Source of the DNA: Micromonospora sp. WMMD812
GTDB taxonomy: Bacteria; Actinomycetota; Actinomycetes; Mycobacteriales; Micromonosporaceae
Length of the DNA: 64,000 bases
Direction: 5' to 3'
Assembly: GCF_027497215.1 (NCBI RefSeq)
Contig: NZ_CP114904.1
Location: 2,626,001-2,690,000, forward strand
Below the pieces are notes generated by a model. That model searched no databases and was not told where the DNA came from. It worked only from the letters and a program-made list of their open reading frames with translations. Every line of letters begins with the position of its first letter. The stretch's first letter is position 1. Shown here in pieces: positions 42,236 to 49,801 of the stretch. Position numbers and translations under genes: made by a program.

Positions 42236-42898
42236 TTGCGTCGCCCGCTTCGGGCCGTTGCCATGCTGGCCGCCGCGACCGCACTGATCACCGGATGCGG
42301 CTCCGGCGACGACTGGTCGCGGCCGCATGCCAAGCCCTCCCCCGTCGGCACCTTCGGCCCGGGGTTCGTCGACCCGTCCACCCGGCCCGCGCCGGAGGGG
42401 ACCCTCACGCCCCGGCCCGGCTCGTGGAGTGGGGTCCACCCGTCGAAGGACTACCGCGTGGTGCTGCTCACCGTCGGTGACGAGCCCACGACCAAGGCCC
42501 TCGTGACGGCGGTGAAGGGCTGGGCCGACGACGAGGACGCCGACCTCCGGACCGTGGTCGCCGACGCGCACGACCCCGTACCCGGCATCGTGAAGGCCGT
42601 CGACATGCGCCCGGACCTCATCGTGAGCGCGGGCAACGACCTCGTCGACCCGCTCGCGCTGGTCACCGCGAGCCACCTGTCGCAGCAGTTCCTCGTCGTG
42701 GGCGCGGAACTGGCCGAGCCCACCCACAACGTCACCGCCGTCGACTGGTCCGGCGCGTCGTTCCGGGGTGAAGGGCTCGGCATGTCCTCGACGTACGACC
42801 CGAACTCGTTCACCCCGGAGCGCTGCGCGGCGGCCGTCCGGGCGGGTGTCGCGGCCGTGCTCCACGACCTGACCGGGATCGTGGTCTGGCTCGACTGA
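42236..42898 (+). CDS. Lipoprotein related to BMP/PnrA-type substrate-binding proteins
   Basis: 220 residues with a lipobox (AATALITGC). After a Pro-rich spacer comes a periplasmic-binding-like half: YRVVLLTVGDEPTTKALVTAVKGWADDED, DMRPDLIVSAGNDLVDPL and QQFLVVGAELAEPTHNVTAVDW, which resembles the nucleoside-binding BMP/Med family. It is much shorter than complete BMP proteins (about 340 residues), so it may be a single-lobe derivative. No permease genes are adjacent. The start is a TTG at 42236 with GGAGAGGA 7 bases upstream. GGATA-N6-TATCC at 42188-42203 could be an operator, and the PHO-like array is on the other side of the intergenic region. Confidence 0.6.
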   Translation: MRRPLRAVAMLAAATALITGCGSGDDWSRPHAKPSPVGTFGPGFVDPSTRPAPEGTLTPRPGSWSGVHPSKDYRVVLLTVGDEPTTKALVTAVKGWADDEDADLRTVVADAHDPVPGIVKAVDMRPDLIVSAGNDLVDPLALVTASHLSQQFLVVGAELAEPTHNVTAVDWSGASFRGEGLGMSSTYDPNSFTPERCAAAVRAGVAAVLHDLTGIVVWLD

Positions 42899-42903
42899 CC
42901 CGT

Positions 42904-42941
42904 GCTCGGTGACCTCGCCGGATCCGGCGAGGTCACCGAGC
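42904..42941. terminator. Perfect 19-bp palindrome between convergent lipoprotein and propeller genes
   Basis: The 38 bases form a perfect palindrome centred on GGATCC, giving a 17-bp stem with a GATC loop. It begins 5 bases after the lipoprotein stop and ends 11 bases before the convergent stop at 42953. Confidence 0.8.
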
Positions 42942-42952
42942 CACACTTCGGC

Positions 42953-44284
42953 TCAGCCCGTCGTGGCGGCCCGCGCCTTCAGCCGGCGCAGCTCCTCGGC
43001 CGACATCAGCCAGGTGGAGTTCGTCGCGCCGAGGCCGAGGAGCACCTGGTCGAAGGTGTTGCCGTCGTTGTCGTCGGTGTAGCAGGCGGCGACCTCGCCC
43101 CACGGGGACGCGGCGACCGCCATCTGCTCCTGGCGGCCCGTCGTCGTCTGGCTCAACGCCTGGGTCGCCAGCCGGCCGGTGGCCGTGCCGTCCGGGTTGA
43201 GACCCCGGGCCCACACGTCGGGGGTGCTCCCCCGCACCGTCCAGCCCACCACGACGTTGTCCTGGTCGTCGATGCCGACGCCCGGGGCCGTGGCGCCGGT
43301 ACCCGTGGAGACCTCGACCTCCGCGTGCCGCGCGACTGCGGCGGCGGTGAACGAGCGCTCCCAGACGCCCCGGGTGCCGGTGTGGTCGGACTCCCACGCC
43401 ACGGTGAAGTCACCGGCGAAGTTGGCCGCGATCGAGGCCCGCTGCTGCTGCCCGCCGCTCTGCGTGTTGGCCGTCCGCCGCGACAGCACCACCGACCCGT
43501 TGGACCGCGCCAGCCGGGTCAGCCCGATGTTGTACGCGCCGTTCGCGTCGGCGTCCTCGTCCCAGACCACCAGCGCCTCGCCGGAGGCGGAAACCGCCAC
43601 GTCGGGGCGGTGGTGCGCGCCCGTCGTCTGCGAGGCCGTCACCTCGTACGCCTTCGTGGCGGCGGCCGTGTAGCCGGCGGCCTTGACGGTGGCGGGAGCG
43701 CTGCCCTGCACGTCCTCCCAGACCACGGCGAAGCCGACCGCCGCGGTGGTGGGCGCGCCGTCGGGGTCGACCGCCACCTTCGGCCAGATCTGCTGGCCGG
43801 CGTCGTTGGCGTTGACCTGCCCCGAGCCGAGCACCGCGCCGGCGGGCGACACCACCCGGTACTGGATGTTGTAGACGCCGTTGCCGTCGCCGTCGGCGGC
43901 CCAGACCACCACCGCGTTGCCCCGGTCGTCGAGCCCCACGTCCGGGCTGATGTGCCGCCAGGCGGCCCCGCTGGTGCCGCCGCCGGACAGCTTCACCTCG
44001 TAGGCGGACGTGCCGTTGGTGAACAGGCGCAGGTAGATCTCGCTGTGGATGTCGTCCTCGGGTGCAGTGCCGTCCCGGTCGTCCTCCCACACGACCGCGA
44101 CGTGACCGTTGCGGTTCATGGCGATGGCGGGCACGTCCTGGTCGCCGGTGGCGGTGCTGTTCGCCGTGGTCCAGGTGACCGCCGCGGCGGTGACTGCGGT
44201 CGGCCCGGCGGCGAGCGCGCCGACGGGGGTGACGGCCGGTACCGCGAGAACGGACGCGGCCAGCAGTGACGTGAATGTGCTCAT
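42953..44284 (-). CDS. Secreted Asp-box/BNR-like propeller protein
   Basis: 443 residues with a signal peptide (LLAASVLAVPAVTPVGALA). Repeated blades each hold a xxVVWxDxxDGNG-type strand: HVAVVWEDDRDGTAPE, NAVVVWAADGDGNGVYNIQY, GFAVVWEDVQGSAP, EALVVWDEDADANGAYNI, DFTVAWESDHTGTRGV and VVVGWTVRGST. This gives a six- or seven-bladed propeller with Asp-rich, possibly Ca-binding loops. No catalytic residues are seen. It starts 12 bases after the PhoD stop with GGAGGAG 6 bases before the ATG, so the two are one operon. A role in binding substrate or the surface for PhoD is inferred. Confidence 0.75.
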   Translation of the reverse strand: MSTFTSLLAASVLAVPAVTPVGALAAGPTAVTAAAVTWTTANSTATGDQDVPAIAMNRNGHVAVVWEDDRDGTAPEDDIHSEIYLRLFTNGTSAYEVKLSGGGTSGAAWRHISPDVGLDDRGNAVVVWAADGDGNGVYNIQYRVVSPAGAVLGSGQVNANDAGQQIWPKVAVDPDGAPTTAAVGFAVVWEDVQGSAPATVKAAGYTAAATKAYEVTASQTTGAHHRPDVAVSASGEALVVWDEDADANGAYNIGLTRLARSNGSVVLSRRTANTQSGGQQQRASIAANFAGDFTVAWESDHTGTRGVWERSFTAAAVARHAEVEVSTGTGATAPGVGIDDQDNVVVGWTVRGSTPDVWARGLNPDGTATGRLATQALSQTTTGRQEQMAVAASPWGEVAACYTDDNDGNTFDQVLLGLGATNSTWLMSAEELRRLKARAATTG

Positions 44285-44296
44285 CGGTGACTCCTC

Positions 44297-45823
44297 CTAC
44301 CCGGCCTGCAGGCCGGGCTGGCCGTCGAGAATGACGAACGAACGGACCGTGGACGCCGCCGCGCCGTGCTCGGTCACCGTGCTCACCGCGCGGAAGTCCG
44401 CGCGGACCTGACTGCGGCTGATCGTGGTCCGGACGTAGCCACGCCGGTCCGAGTGGAACCTGAGGTGCGGGTTGGTCGCCGCGTTCGGGATGGTGGTGCT
44501 GCCGCTGCCGTTGCCACCCGAGGTGATCGAGGTGCAGACCAGTTCGGTGCCGATCGTCGCGGAGGACGGGTTCGCGTAGTCGGCCTTGAGATCGTTGGCC
44601 CAGGCCCGGTGGACGTCGCCGGTGAGCACCAGCGGGTTGCGCACCGCGCGCTGCTGCCAGCCGGTCTGGATGCGGCTGCGGGAGGCCCGGTAGCCGTCCC
44701 AGGCGTCCATGTTCGCCGCCCCGTTGGCCTCGAACTGTCGGGCGAAGAAGACCTGCTGGCCGAGGATGTCCCAGGTCCCGTAGTGCTGGGCCAGCCCGTC
44801 GAGCAGCCAGGCCTCCTGCGTCGCGCCGGTCAGCGACCGGGCGGCCAGGTCGGCGTCCGTGCAGACCTTCCAGCCGTCGCCGCAGGCCTGGTCGTCGCGG
44901 AACTGGCGGGTGTCGAGCATGTGGAAGGTGGCGAGCTGCCCCCAGCGGACGCGGCGGTACAGCGGGATGCTGTTGCCGCTCGGCGCGGACGACGGCCGCA
45001 GCGGCATGTTCTCGTAGTACGCCCGGTACGCCGCGGTCCGCCGGGCGGTCCACTGCGCGGCGGTCAGCGTCGGGCTGCTGTCGGCGCGGACCATGTTGGC
45101 GTAGTTGTTCTCCACCTCGTGGTCGTCCGGCACCACCAGCCACGGCGCCGCCGCGTGCGCCGCCTGCAGATCCGGGTCCGACTTATAGAGCGCGTACCGG
45201 CGGCGGTAGTCGGCCAGCGACACGATCTCGCTGCCGACGTGCTGCCGGACGGCGGAGGTGTTGACGCCGCCCTCGTAGATGTAGTCGCCGAGGTGCAGGA
45301 TCAGACCGGGGTTCTCCTCGGCCATCCGTCGGTAGGCCGTGTAGTAGCCGGCCTCGTAGTGGGCGCAGGAGGCGAAGGCCATCACCAGGTCGCGGCCGAA
45401 GGTGCCGACCGCCGGGGCGGTACGCGTCCGCCCCACCGCGGAGATGTGTCCCTGGGCCCGGAAGCGGTAGTAGTAGTCGGAGTCGGCCGCGAGCCCGCCG
45501 GCGACCACGTGCACCGAGTGCGCGTCGGCGTAGCGGGCGACCACCGAGCCGGAGGCGACCAGCGAGGAGAAGCTCGCGCTGGTCGACACCTGCCAGTCGA
45601 CGGTCACGTCGGCGTTGGCCATGCCGCCCTGCCCGTCGGCGTTGAGCGGTGAGGGCGCCAGCCGGGTCCAGAGGACGATGCTGTCCGGCGCCGGATCGCC
45701 GGACGCCACACCGAGTTTGAAGGGGTACGGCACCGCGGCCCGGGCACCCTGCCAGGGTGCGACCGCGGCGCCCGCGGCGGCGAGTCCACCGAGGACGAAG
45801 ATGCGACGGCTAAGCCTTGTCAT
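44297..45823 (-). CDS. phoD: Tat-exported PhoD-family alkaline phosphatase/phosphodiesterase
   Basis: 508 residues. The N-terminus RLSRRIFVLGGLAAAGAA is a twin-arginine signal. An N-terminal beta domain (FKLGVASGDPAPDSIVLWTRLA) precedes the PhoD metallophosphatase core: FASCAHYEAGYYTAYRRMAE, LILHLGDYIYEGG, VPDDHEVENNY, FHMLDTRQFRDDQ and LVLTGDVHRAWAND. PhoD enzymes use Ca2+ and Fe to release phosphate from mono- and diesters and are usual Pho-regulon members. ATG 45823 follows GAAGG by 8 bases. ATG 45841 is an alternative. The last codons form CCGGCCTGCAGGCCGG, a palindrome at the junction with the next gene. Weak PHO-like units lie upstream. Confidence 0.9.
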   Translation of the reverse strand: MTRLSRRIFVLGGLAAAGAAVAPWQGARAAVPYPFKLGVASGDPAPDSIVLWTRLAPSPLNADGQGGMANADVTVDWQVSTSASFSSLVASGSVVARYADAHSVHVVAGGLAADSDYYYRFRAQGHISAVGRTRTAPAVGTFGRDLVMAFASCAHYEAGYYTAYRRMAEENPGLILHLGDYIYEGGVNTSAVRQHVGSEIVSLADYRRRYALYKSDPDLQAAHAAAPWLVVPDDHEVENNYANMVRADSSPTLTAAQWTARRTAAYRAYYENMPLRPSSAPSGNSIPLYRRVRWGQLATFHMLDTRQFRDDQACGDGWKVCTDADLAARSLTGATQEAWLLDGLAQHYGTWDILGQQVFFARQFEANGAANMDAWDGYRASRSRIQTGWQQRAVRNPLVLTGDVHRAWANDLKADYANPSSATIGTELVCTSITSGGNGSGSTTIPNAATNPHLRFHSDRRGYVRTTISRSQVRADFRAVSTVTEHGAAASTVRSFVILDGQPGLQAG

Positions 45824-45841
45824 GTGCCATACCTTCAACAT

Positions 45842-45885
45842 CGTCGATGAACGGCGTCCGGTGCGGCGCGGAATCTGAGGTGACA
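45842..45885 (-). promoter_or_regulatory. Weak PHO-like units upstream of phoD
   Basis: On the minus strand TGTCACCTCAG (45885-45875, 5 of 7 core matches) and GTTCATCGACG (45852-45842, 6 of 7) lie in 11-base phase. The two units between them (ATTCCGCGCCG and CACCGGACGCC) match poorly. Suggestive only. Confidence 0.3.
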
Positions 45886-46023
45886 CGACGCTGTCCGCGC
45901 CAAGGCCGTCTGGTGTCGTCACCCTCCGTGACACGGCCCAAGGGGAACGCCGAACCGGCCGCCTGCTCCCCGGAAAACCGGTTTGATCGGTACGTCGGAT
46001 CGAGCCGAGAGCGGGAGGCCGGG

Positions 46024-47232
46024 ATGCCGGACGGGAGTGGCCGTCGAAGGGGCCGCCGGGTCCTCGGTGGCGTCGACCAGACCGGCGAGGGGCAGCGGGT
46101 GACCCGGTTCGAGCTGCTGTTCGACCTGGTCTACGTCTTCGCGGTCACCCGCGTCACCGGCTACCTGGCCGAGGCCCACAGCGCGGTCGGCGTCGTCCAG
46201 GGTCTCCTGCTGCTCGCGCTGTTGTGGTGGACCTGGTCCGGGTACACCTGGCTCGGCAACCAGGCCCGCGCCGACAGCGGTCTGCTCCGGTTGGGCATGT
46301 CGGTCGCGATGGCCGCGATCTTCGTCGTCGACCTGACCATCCCGGAGGCGTGGCAGGACGCGCCCGGCGGCCTGGACGGCCCGCTGGTCCTGGTGTGCGC
46401 CTACCTCGTCGTCCGCGCCGTTCACCTGATCGTGTACACGGTGGCGGCGGCCGGCGATCCGGGCCTCCGCCATCAACTCGCCATCACCTGGATCCCCACC
46501 CTGGCGGGCGCCGCCCTGCTGCTGGCGGGTGCCCTCCTCGGCAGCTGGCGCCAGACCCTGCTGTTCGCGGGTGCCCTCGCCGTGGACTGGGGCGTCGTCT
46601 ACCTCACCTCGCGCCGGGGCAACTGGCGCGTCCACAGCGCCAGCCACTGGACGGAGCGACACGGGCTGTTCGTCATCCTGGCGATCGGTGAGTCGATCCT
46701 CGCGATCGGCGTCGGCGCCGCGAACCAGCCGATCAACGCGCCGCTCATTGTCGCGGCCGTCCTGGGCATCGCCGCCGCCATCGGCCTGTGGTGGCTCTAC
46801 TTCGACCTGGTGTCACCCGCCTACGAGCACCGGCTGGAGCAGGCGCAGGGACAGGCGCGGACGCTGCTGGCGGCCGAGGCGTACACGTACGGCCATTTCC
46901 CGATCATCGCCGGCATCATCCTCGCGGCGCTCGGCATCGAGGGAGTCCTGGCCCACGCCGGCGACGCCAAGCCTCTCGGGTGGTTCTACGCGGCGGCCCT
47001 GTGCGGCGGGCTCGCCGCCTACCTCGTCGGTCACCTGCTGTTCGCCAACCGCATGCACTACGGGCCACACGTCGGGCGGCTGGTCACCACCCTGGCCCTC
47101 CTGGCGTGGCTGCCGGCCGCCGCCGCCCTTCCGCCGCTGGTCGGGCTGGCCGTCGTGGTCGTCATCCTCGCGGCCCTCATCGCCGCGGAGACGGTGCGCT
47201 ACGCCGACCTGCGACAGGCCCTGCGCGCCTGA
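46024..47232 (+). CDS. Low temperature requirement protein A (LtrA) family membrane protein
   Basis: 402 residues with about ten membrane helices. The conserved opening is RVTRFELLFDLVYVFAVTRV, followed by LLLLALLWWTWSGYTWLGNQ, and the middle motif WTERHGLFVILAIGESILAIG is diagnostic of LtrA. The family's biochemical role is unknown. The name comes from a Listeria cold-growth mutant. ATG 46024 follows GGGAGG by 7 bases. An open extension to 45817 lacks family similarity. Confidence 0.9.
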   Translation: MPDGSGRRRGRRVLGGVDQTGEGQRVTRFELLFDLVYVFAVTRVTGYLAEAHSAVGVVQGLLLLALLWWTWSGYTWLGNQARADSGLLRLGMSVAMAAIFVVDLTIPEAWQDAPGGLDGPLVLVCAYLVVRAVHLIVYTVAAAGDPGLRHQLAITWIPTLAGAALLLAGALLGSWRQTLLFAGALAVDWGVVYLTSRRGNWRVHSASHWTERHGLFVILAIGESILAIGVGAANQPINAPLIVAAVLGIAAAIGLWWLYFDLVSPAYEHRLEQAQGQARTLLAAEAYTYGHFPIIAGIILAALGIEGVLAHAGDAKPLGWFYAAALCGGLAAYLVGHLLFANRMHYGPHVGRLVTTLALLAWLPAAAALPPLVGLAVVVVILAALIAAETVRYADLRQALRA

Positions 47233-47287
47233 CGGCGGTGGCGCCGACGCCGCGTCGGCACCCACACCATCCGCGTGCCGCCCCGCG

Positions 47288-47452
47288 CTACCTGTCGCGT
47301 CGGGCGATCCGCACGCCGAACGCGAACGCGCCGACCACGAGCGCTCCACCCAGGAGTTGGAGGCCCGGCGAGTCATCGGCCTCGCCGTACAGGATGCCGC
47401 CGACGCCGATCGCGATGGCGAGGAGGGCGACGAGGGCAAGGACGTATTTCAT
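47288..47452 (-). CDS. Small membrane protein, 54 residues
   Basis: A short protein starting MKYVLALVALLAIAIGVGG with two hydrophobic helices separated by an acidic turn (YGEADDSPG) and ending VRIARRDR. It is not assigned to a named family. GAAGGAGAG lies 4-10 bases before the ATG at 47452, and the codon pattern suits a real gene. It follows the HTH regulator by 44 bases on the same strand and probably belongs to the DUF2975-HTH operon. Confidence 0.65.
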   Translation of the reverse strand: MKYVLALVALLAIAIGVGGILYGEADDSPGLQLLGGALVVGAFAFGVRIARRDR

Positions 47453-47496
47453 GGTGCTCTCCTTCTCGGCGACGGAACCCGCCGGCGTGTCACGGT

Positions 47497-47703
47497 TCAT
47501 TCGTCGACCCACTCGAGCAGGTCGCCGGGCTGGCAGTCGAGCACCCGGCACATGGCCTCCAGGGTGCTGAACCGGACGGCCTTGGCACGGCCGTTCTTCA
47601 GCACGGCGACGTTGGCCGGGGTGAGCCCGACGCGTTCGGCGAACTCGCCGACGCTCATCTTGCGTTTGGCCAGTTGGACGTCGATGCGCACGACGATGGG
47701 CAT
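47497..47703 (-). CDS. Small Cro/CI-type HTH regulator (YozG-like)
   Basis: 68 residues that are almost only a helix-turn-helix: VRIDVQLAKRKMSVGEFAER, VGLTPANVAVLKNGRAKAV and FSTLEAMCRVLDCQPGDLLEW. This matches the small XRE-type regulators paired with DUF2975 membrane proteins, thought to regulate their own operon. Its ATG overlaps the stop of the DUF2975 gene by one base (TGATG), so translation is coupled. Confidence 0.9.
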   Translation of the reverse strand: MPIVVRIDVQLAKRKMSVGEFAERVGLTPANVAVLKNGRAKAVRFSTLEAMCRVLDCQPGDLLEWVDE

Positions 47704-48182
47704 CAGATCACCGCTTCCATGTCGGTGCGCAGCGTGGTGGCCTGCCGCAGCAGCGCGCGCATCACCACCATCAGCAGCCCCAGCACCGCGACCCCGACCA
47801 GCATCAGGAACAGCAGGAGCGGCAGCCCGGGGTCGTCCGCGTTGACGCCGACGTACAGGAACACGCCCAGCAGCACCACCCAGGCGGCGACGATCGCCCA
47901 GACGATCGCGTCCACCCACGCCATGGAGGCCTCGCTGAAGATGCGGTCCTTCTTGACCAGGGTGAGCAGCTTCCAGGTGCAGACGATCACCACCTGGATG
48001 CACAGCACCCAGAACACCGTCACGGCGGTCGCCGGCCACCTGAGGTAGGCAGAGTCCGGGGACTCCTCGGCCATGTGCGCGAACTGCCCGGGAAGCGAGA
48101 GGGTCTGGAACACGACCAGGATCCCGAACAGCAACGCAAGGAAGATCTTGAGCGGGCCCACCGCGCGGTGCTCTGTCAACAT
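47703..48182 (-). CDS. DUF2975 family membrane protein
   Basis: 159 residues with four helices. VKKDRIFSEASMAWVDAIVW is the conserved cytoplasmic loop, preceded by CTWKLLTL and followed by ALLRQATTLRTDMEAVI. DUF2975 proteins occur almost always beside a YozG-like HTH gene, as here. The pair may act as membrane sensor and regulator (inference). The ATG at 48182 lies six bases after a -10 hexamer, with a -35 TTGACT 17 bases further upstream, so the transcript is probably leaderless. Confidence 0.85.
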   Translation of the reverse strand: MLTEHRAVGPLKIFLALLFGILVVFQTLSLPGQFAHMAEESPDSAYLRWPATAVTVFWVLCIQVVIVCTWKLLTLVKKDRIFSEASMAWVDAIVWAIVAAWVVLLGVFLYVGVNADDPGLPLLLFLMLVGVAVLGLLMVVMRALLRQATTLRTDMEAVI

Positions 48183-48188
48183 GTATCG

Positions 48189-48217
48189 AGTTTCGCTCGT
48201 TACCTATCGAAAGTCAA
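48189..48217 (-). promoter_or_regulatory. Promoter of the DUF2975-HTH operon
   Basis: On the minus strand TTGACT (48217-48212), a 17-base spacer and GAAACT (48194-48189) are followed by six bases and the ATG. CCTAT and ATAGG at 48203-48221 form an inverted repeat over the -35, a possible operator for the operon's own HTH protein. Confidence 0.5.
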
Positions 48218-48265
48218 TAGGTTCGGTTCATCAGGCGGCAGCCACCTCCTCGCGCTACGCGGCGG

Positions 48266-48271
48266 TACGCT
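48266..48271 (+). promoter_or_regulatory. Leaderless-type -10 hexamer
   Basis: TACGCT is followed by six bases (CAGCGC) and the GTG at 48278, the same spacing as at 13526 and 15104. Confidence 0.5.
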
Positions 48272-48277
48272 CAGCGC

Positions 48278-48673
48278 GTGGCAGGCATCGGCCAACTCAG
48301 CGGCATCGCCCTGGAGTGCCCCGACCCGGCCGCGCTGGCCGCCTTCTACAGCGCGGTCACCGGCTGGCCGGTCGTGTACGCCTCCCCGGACTGGTATTCC
48401 ATCGGGCCGAGTGCGGACGCTCCACTGCACCTCTCGTTCCAGTTGGCGCCCGGGCACCAACCGCCGACCTGGCCCGACCCCGCCTCGTCCATGCAGTTCC
48501 ACCTGCACCTGCGCGTCGACGACCTGGACGAGGCCGAGCGGATGGTCCTCGAACTCGGTGGGACGATGTTGGCCGGGCAACCCGACGGCGCGGCCTTCCG
48601 CGTGCTGGCCGACCCCGCCGGCCACCCGTTCTGCCTCTGCCCTCGGCCGGCGCCGGGCCGGGCGACCGGCTGA
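48278..48673 (+). CDS. VOC superfamily (glyoxalase/bleomycin-resistance-like) protein
   Basis: 131 residues in the two-module VOC pattern: GIALECPDPAALAAFYSAVTGW, then SSMQFHLHLRVDDLDEAERM, LELGGTMLA and FRVLADPAGHPFCLCP at the end. Such proteins bind a metal and small ligands, and roles range from dioxygenase to resistance binding. The substrate is unknown. The start is a GTG at 48278 with a leaderless-type -10. It is convergent with the lipoprotein gene at 48716. Confidence 0.88.
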   Translation: MAGIGQLSGIALECPDPAALAAFYSAVTGWPVVYASPDWYSIGPSADAPLHLSFQLAPGHQPPTWPDPASSMQFHLHLRVDDLDEAERMVLELGGTMLAGQPDGAAFRVLADPAGHPFCLCPRPAPGRATG

Positions 48674-48715
48674 GCCGCGTCCGTCGGGAGATCCGCGCGG
48701 AGTCAGCGAGCGGAG

Positions 48716-49219
48716 TCAGAGGCAGGTGGGGCGCAGGTCCCGAGGCGTGTAGGTGATCCGCACGCGATATGTCCCCTCGGCGGCGCTGAGCACCTGGAGG
48801 AGCCACGTGCACGCCGTCCCGTCCGACTTGTTGGCGTCGTAGACGTGGCTGGGCTGGTCGAACGCCTCCCAGCCGCTGGATCGGGCGAGATCGGCATAGA
48901 AGCGGGAGACGTCCCCGGCGGCGCCGGCGCCGGCGATCTCCCGTTCGAGCATTCCAAGGTCGGGCGTGTGCGTACCGTCCCAACCGCAGCTGACGGACTC
49001 GGTTACCGATGTCGGGACGGCGCCTGGTGGCGTCCGGGTCAACACCGGCTCCTGACGCAGCGCGGCGACCGTCTCCGGATCCGGATGACAGTCGCGGGCG
49101 GGATCCCCCGACATGGCGTCGCCCAGCCGGCCACAGCCGCCGACGGACAAGCCCACCACGGCCACCATGACAGCGTGGCTCACCACGCGGACCCGACTCA
49201 CCGGCACACGCCCCACCAT
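48716..49219 (-). CDS. Hypothetical lipoprotein
   Basis: 167 residues. An N-terminal helix ends in the lipobox VGLSVGGC, followed by an external domain with Cys pairs (DCHPDPETV, SVSCGWDG, TACTWLLQV and the final PTCL). I do not recognise the family. The order of cysteines and the closing YRVRITYTPRDLRPTCL resemble actinobacterial lipoproteins of unknown role. I chose ATG 49219 because the signal sequence begins there; no strong ribosome site is seen. Confidence 0.65.
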   Translation of the reverse strand: MVGRVPVSRVRVVSHAVMVAVVGLSVGGCGRLGDAMSGDPARDCHPDPETVAALRQEPVLTRTPPGAVPTSVTESVSCGWDGTHTPDLGMLEREIAGAGAAGDVSRFYADLARSSGWEAFDQPSHVYDANKSDGTACTWLLQVLSAAEGTYRVRITYTPRDLRPTCL

Positions 49220-49319
49220 CGTTCGATCTTCGGCCGGCAAGCATACGTCCGTGTGGGGTGAGTGAGGGCACCTCGCGACACGCTTCCCGTCCCGATCGCG
49301 CCGATGCCAGGGTGACGTC

Positions 49320-49748
49320 ATGAGCAACAGCGAGGTGACGCGTCGCGTCGTCGGGGACTTCCTTCGGCACGTCCGCTCCGGGCGAGAGCCGCAGCGGGCG
49401 GCGGAGTTCATGAGCCCGGTGGTGCGTGCCCACCAGGTGCAGTCCGAGGACCTGGCCACCATCGAACGGACCCCGGACGACTACGCCGAGCACGTCCGAG
49501 AAATGACCGCCACCTGGGGTGCCTTCGACGTCACCGTCGAAGAGTTCCTGGTTGATGGCGCGCGTGCGTATGTCCGGCTGGCTCAGGTGGGCCGTCACCT
49601 CGAGACCGTGGACGGGATCCTCCCGACCGGCCGGACCGTGCGCCAGATCAACTCCGTCGTCTACCAGGTCGAGGACGGGCTGATCACGGAGTACTGGATG
49701 CAGATCGACCGGGCCGGTCTGCTCGCCCAACTCCGGGACGATTCCTGA
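49320..49748 (+). CDS. SnoaL/NTF2-like ester cyclase-family protein
   Basis: 142 residues. RVVGDFLRHVRSGREPQRAAEFMSPVV, FDVTVEEFLVDGARAYVRL and VYQVEDGLITEYWMQIDR show the NTF2-like cone fold of SnoaL-type polyketide cyclase relatives. The function cannot be assigned, because most such proteins are small binding or isomerase proteins. ATG 49320 is preceded by CAGGGT plus six bases, again a leaderless-like spacing, though AGGG could also act as a ribosome site. Confidence 0.8.
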   Translation: MSNSEVTRRVVGDFLRHVRSGREPQRAAEFMSPVVRAHQVQSEDLATIERTPDDYAEHVREMTATWGAFDVTVEEFLVDGARAYVRLAQVGRHLETVDGILPTGRTVRQINSVVYQVEDGLITEYWMQIDRAGLLAQLRDDS

Positions 49749-49801
49749 CGGGTGCGCGGCCCGCCGGCACAACCCGACCACCGACTGTCGCCGTTCGGGG
49801 G

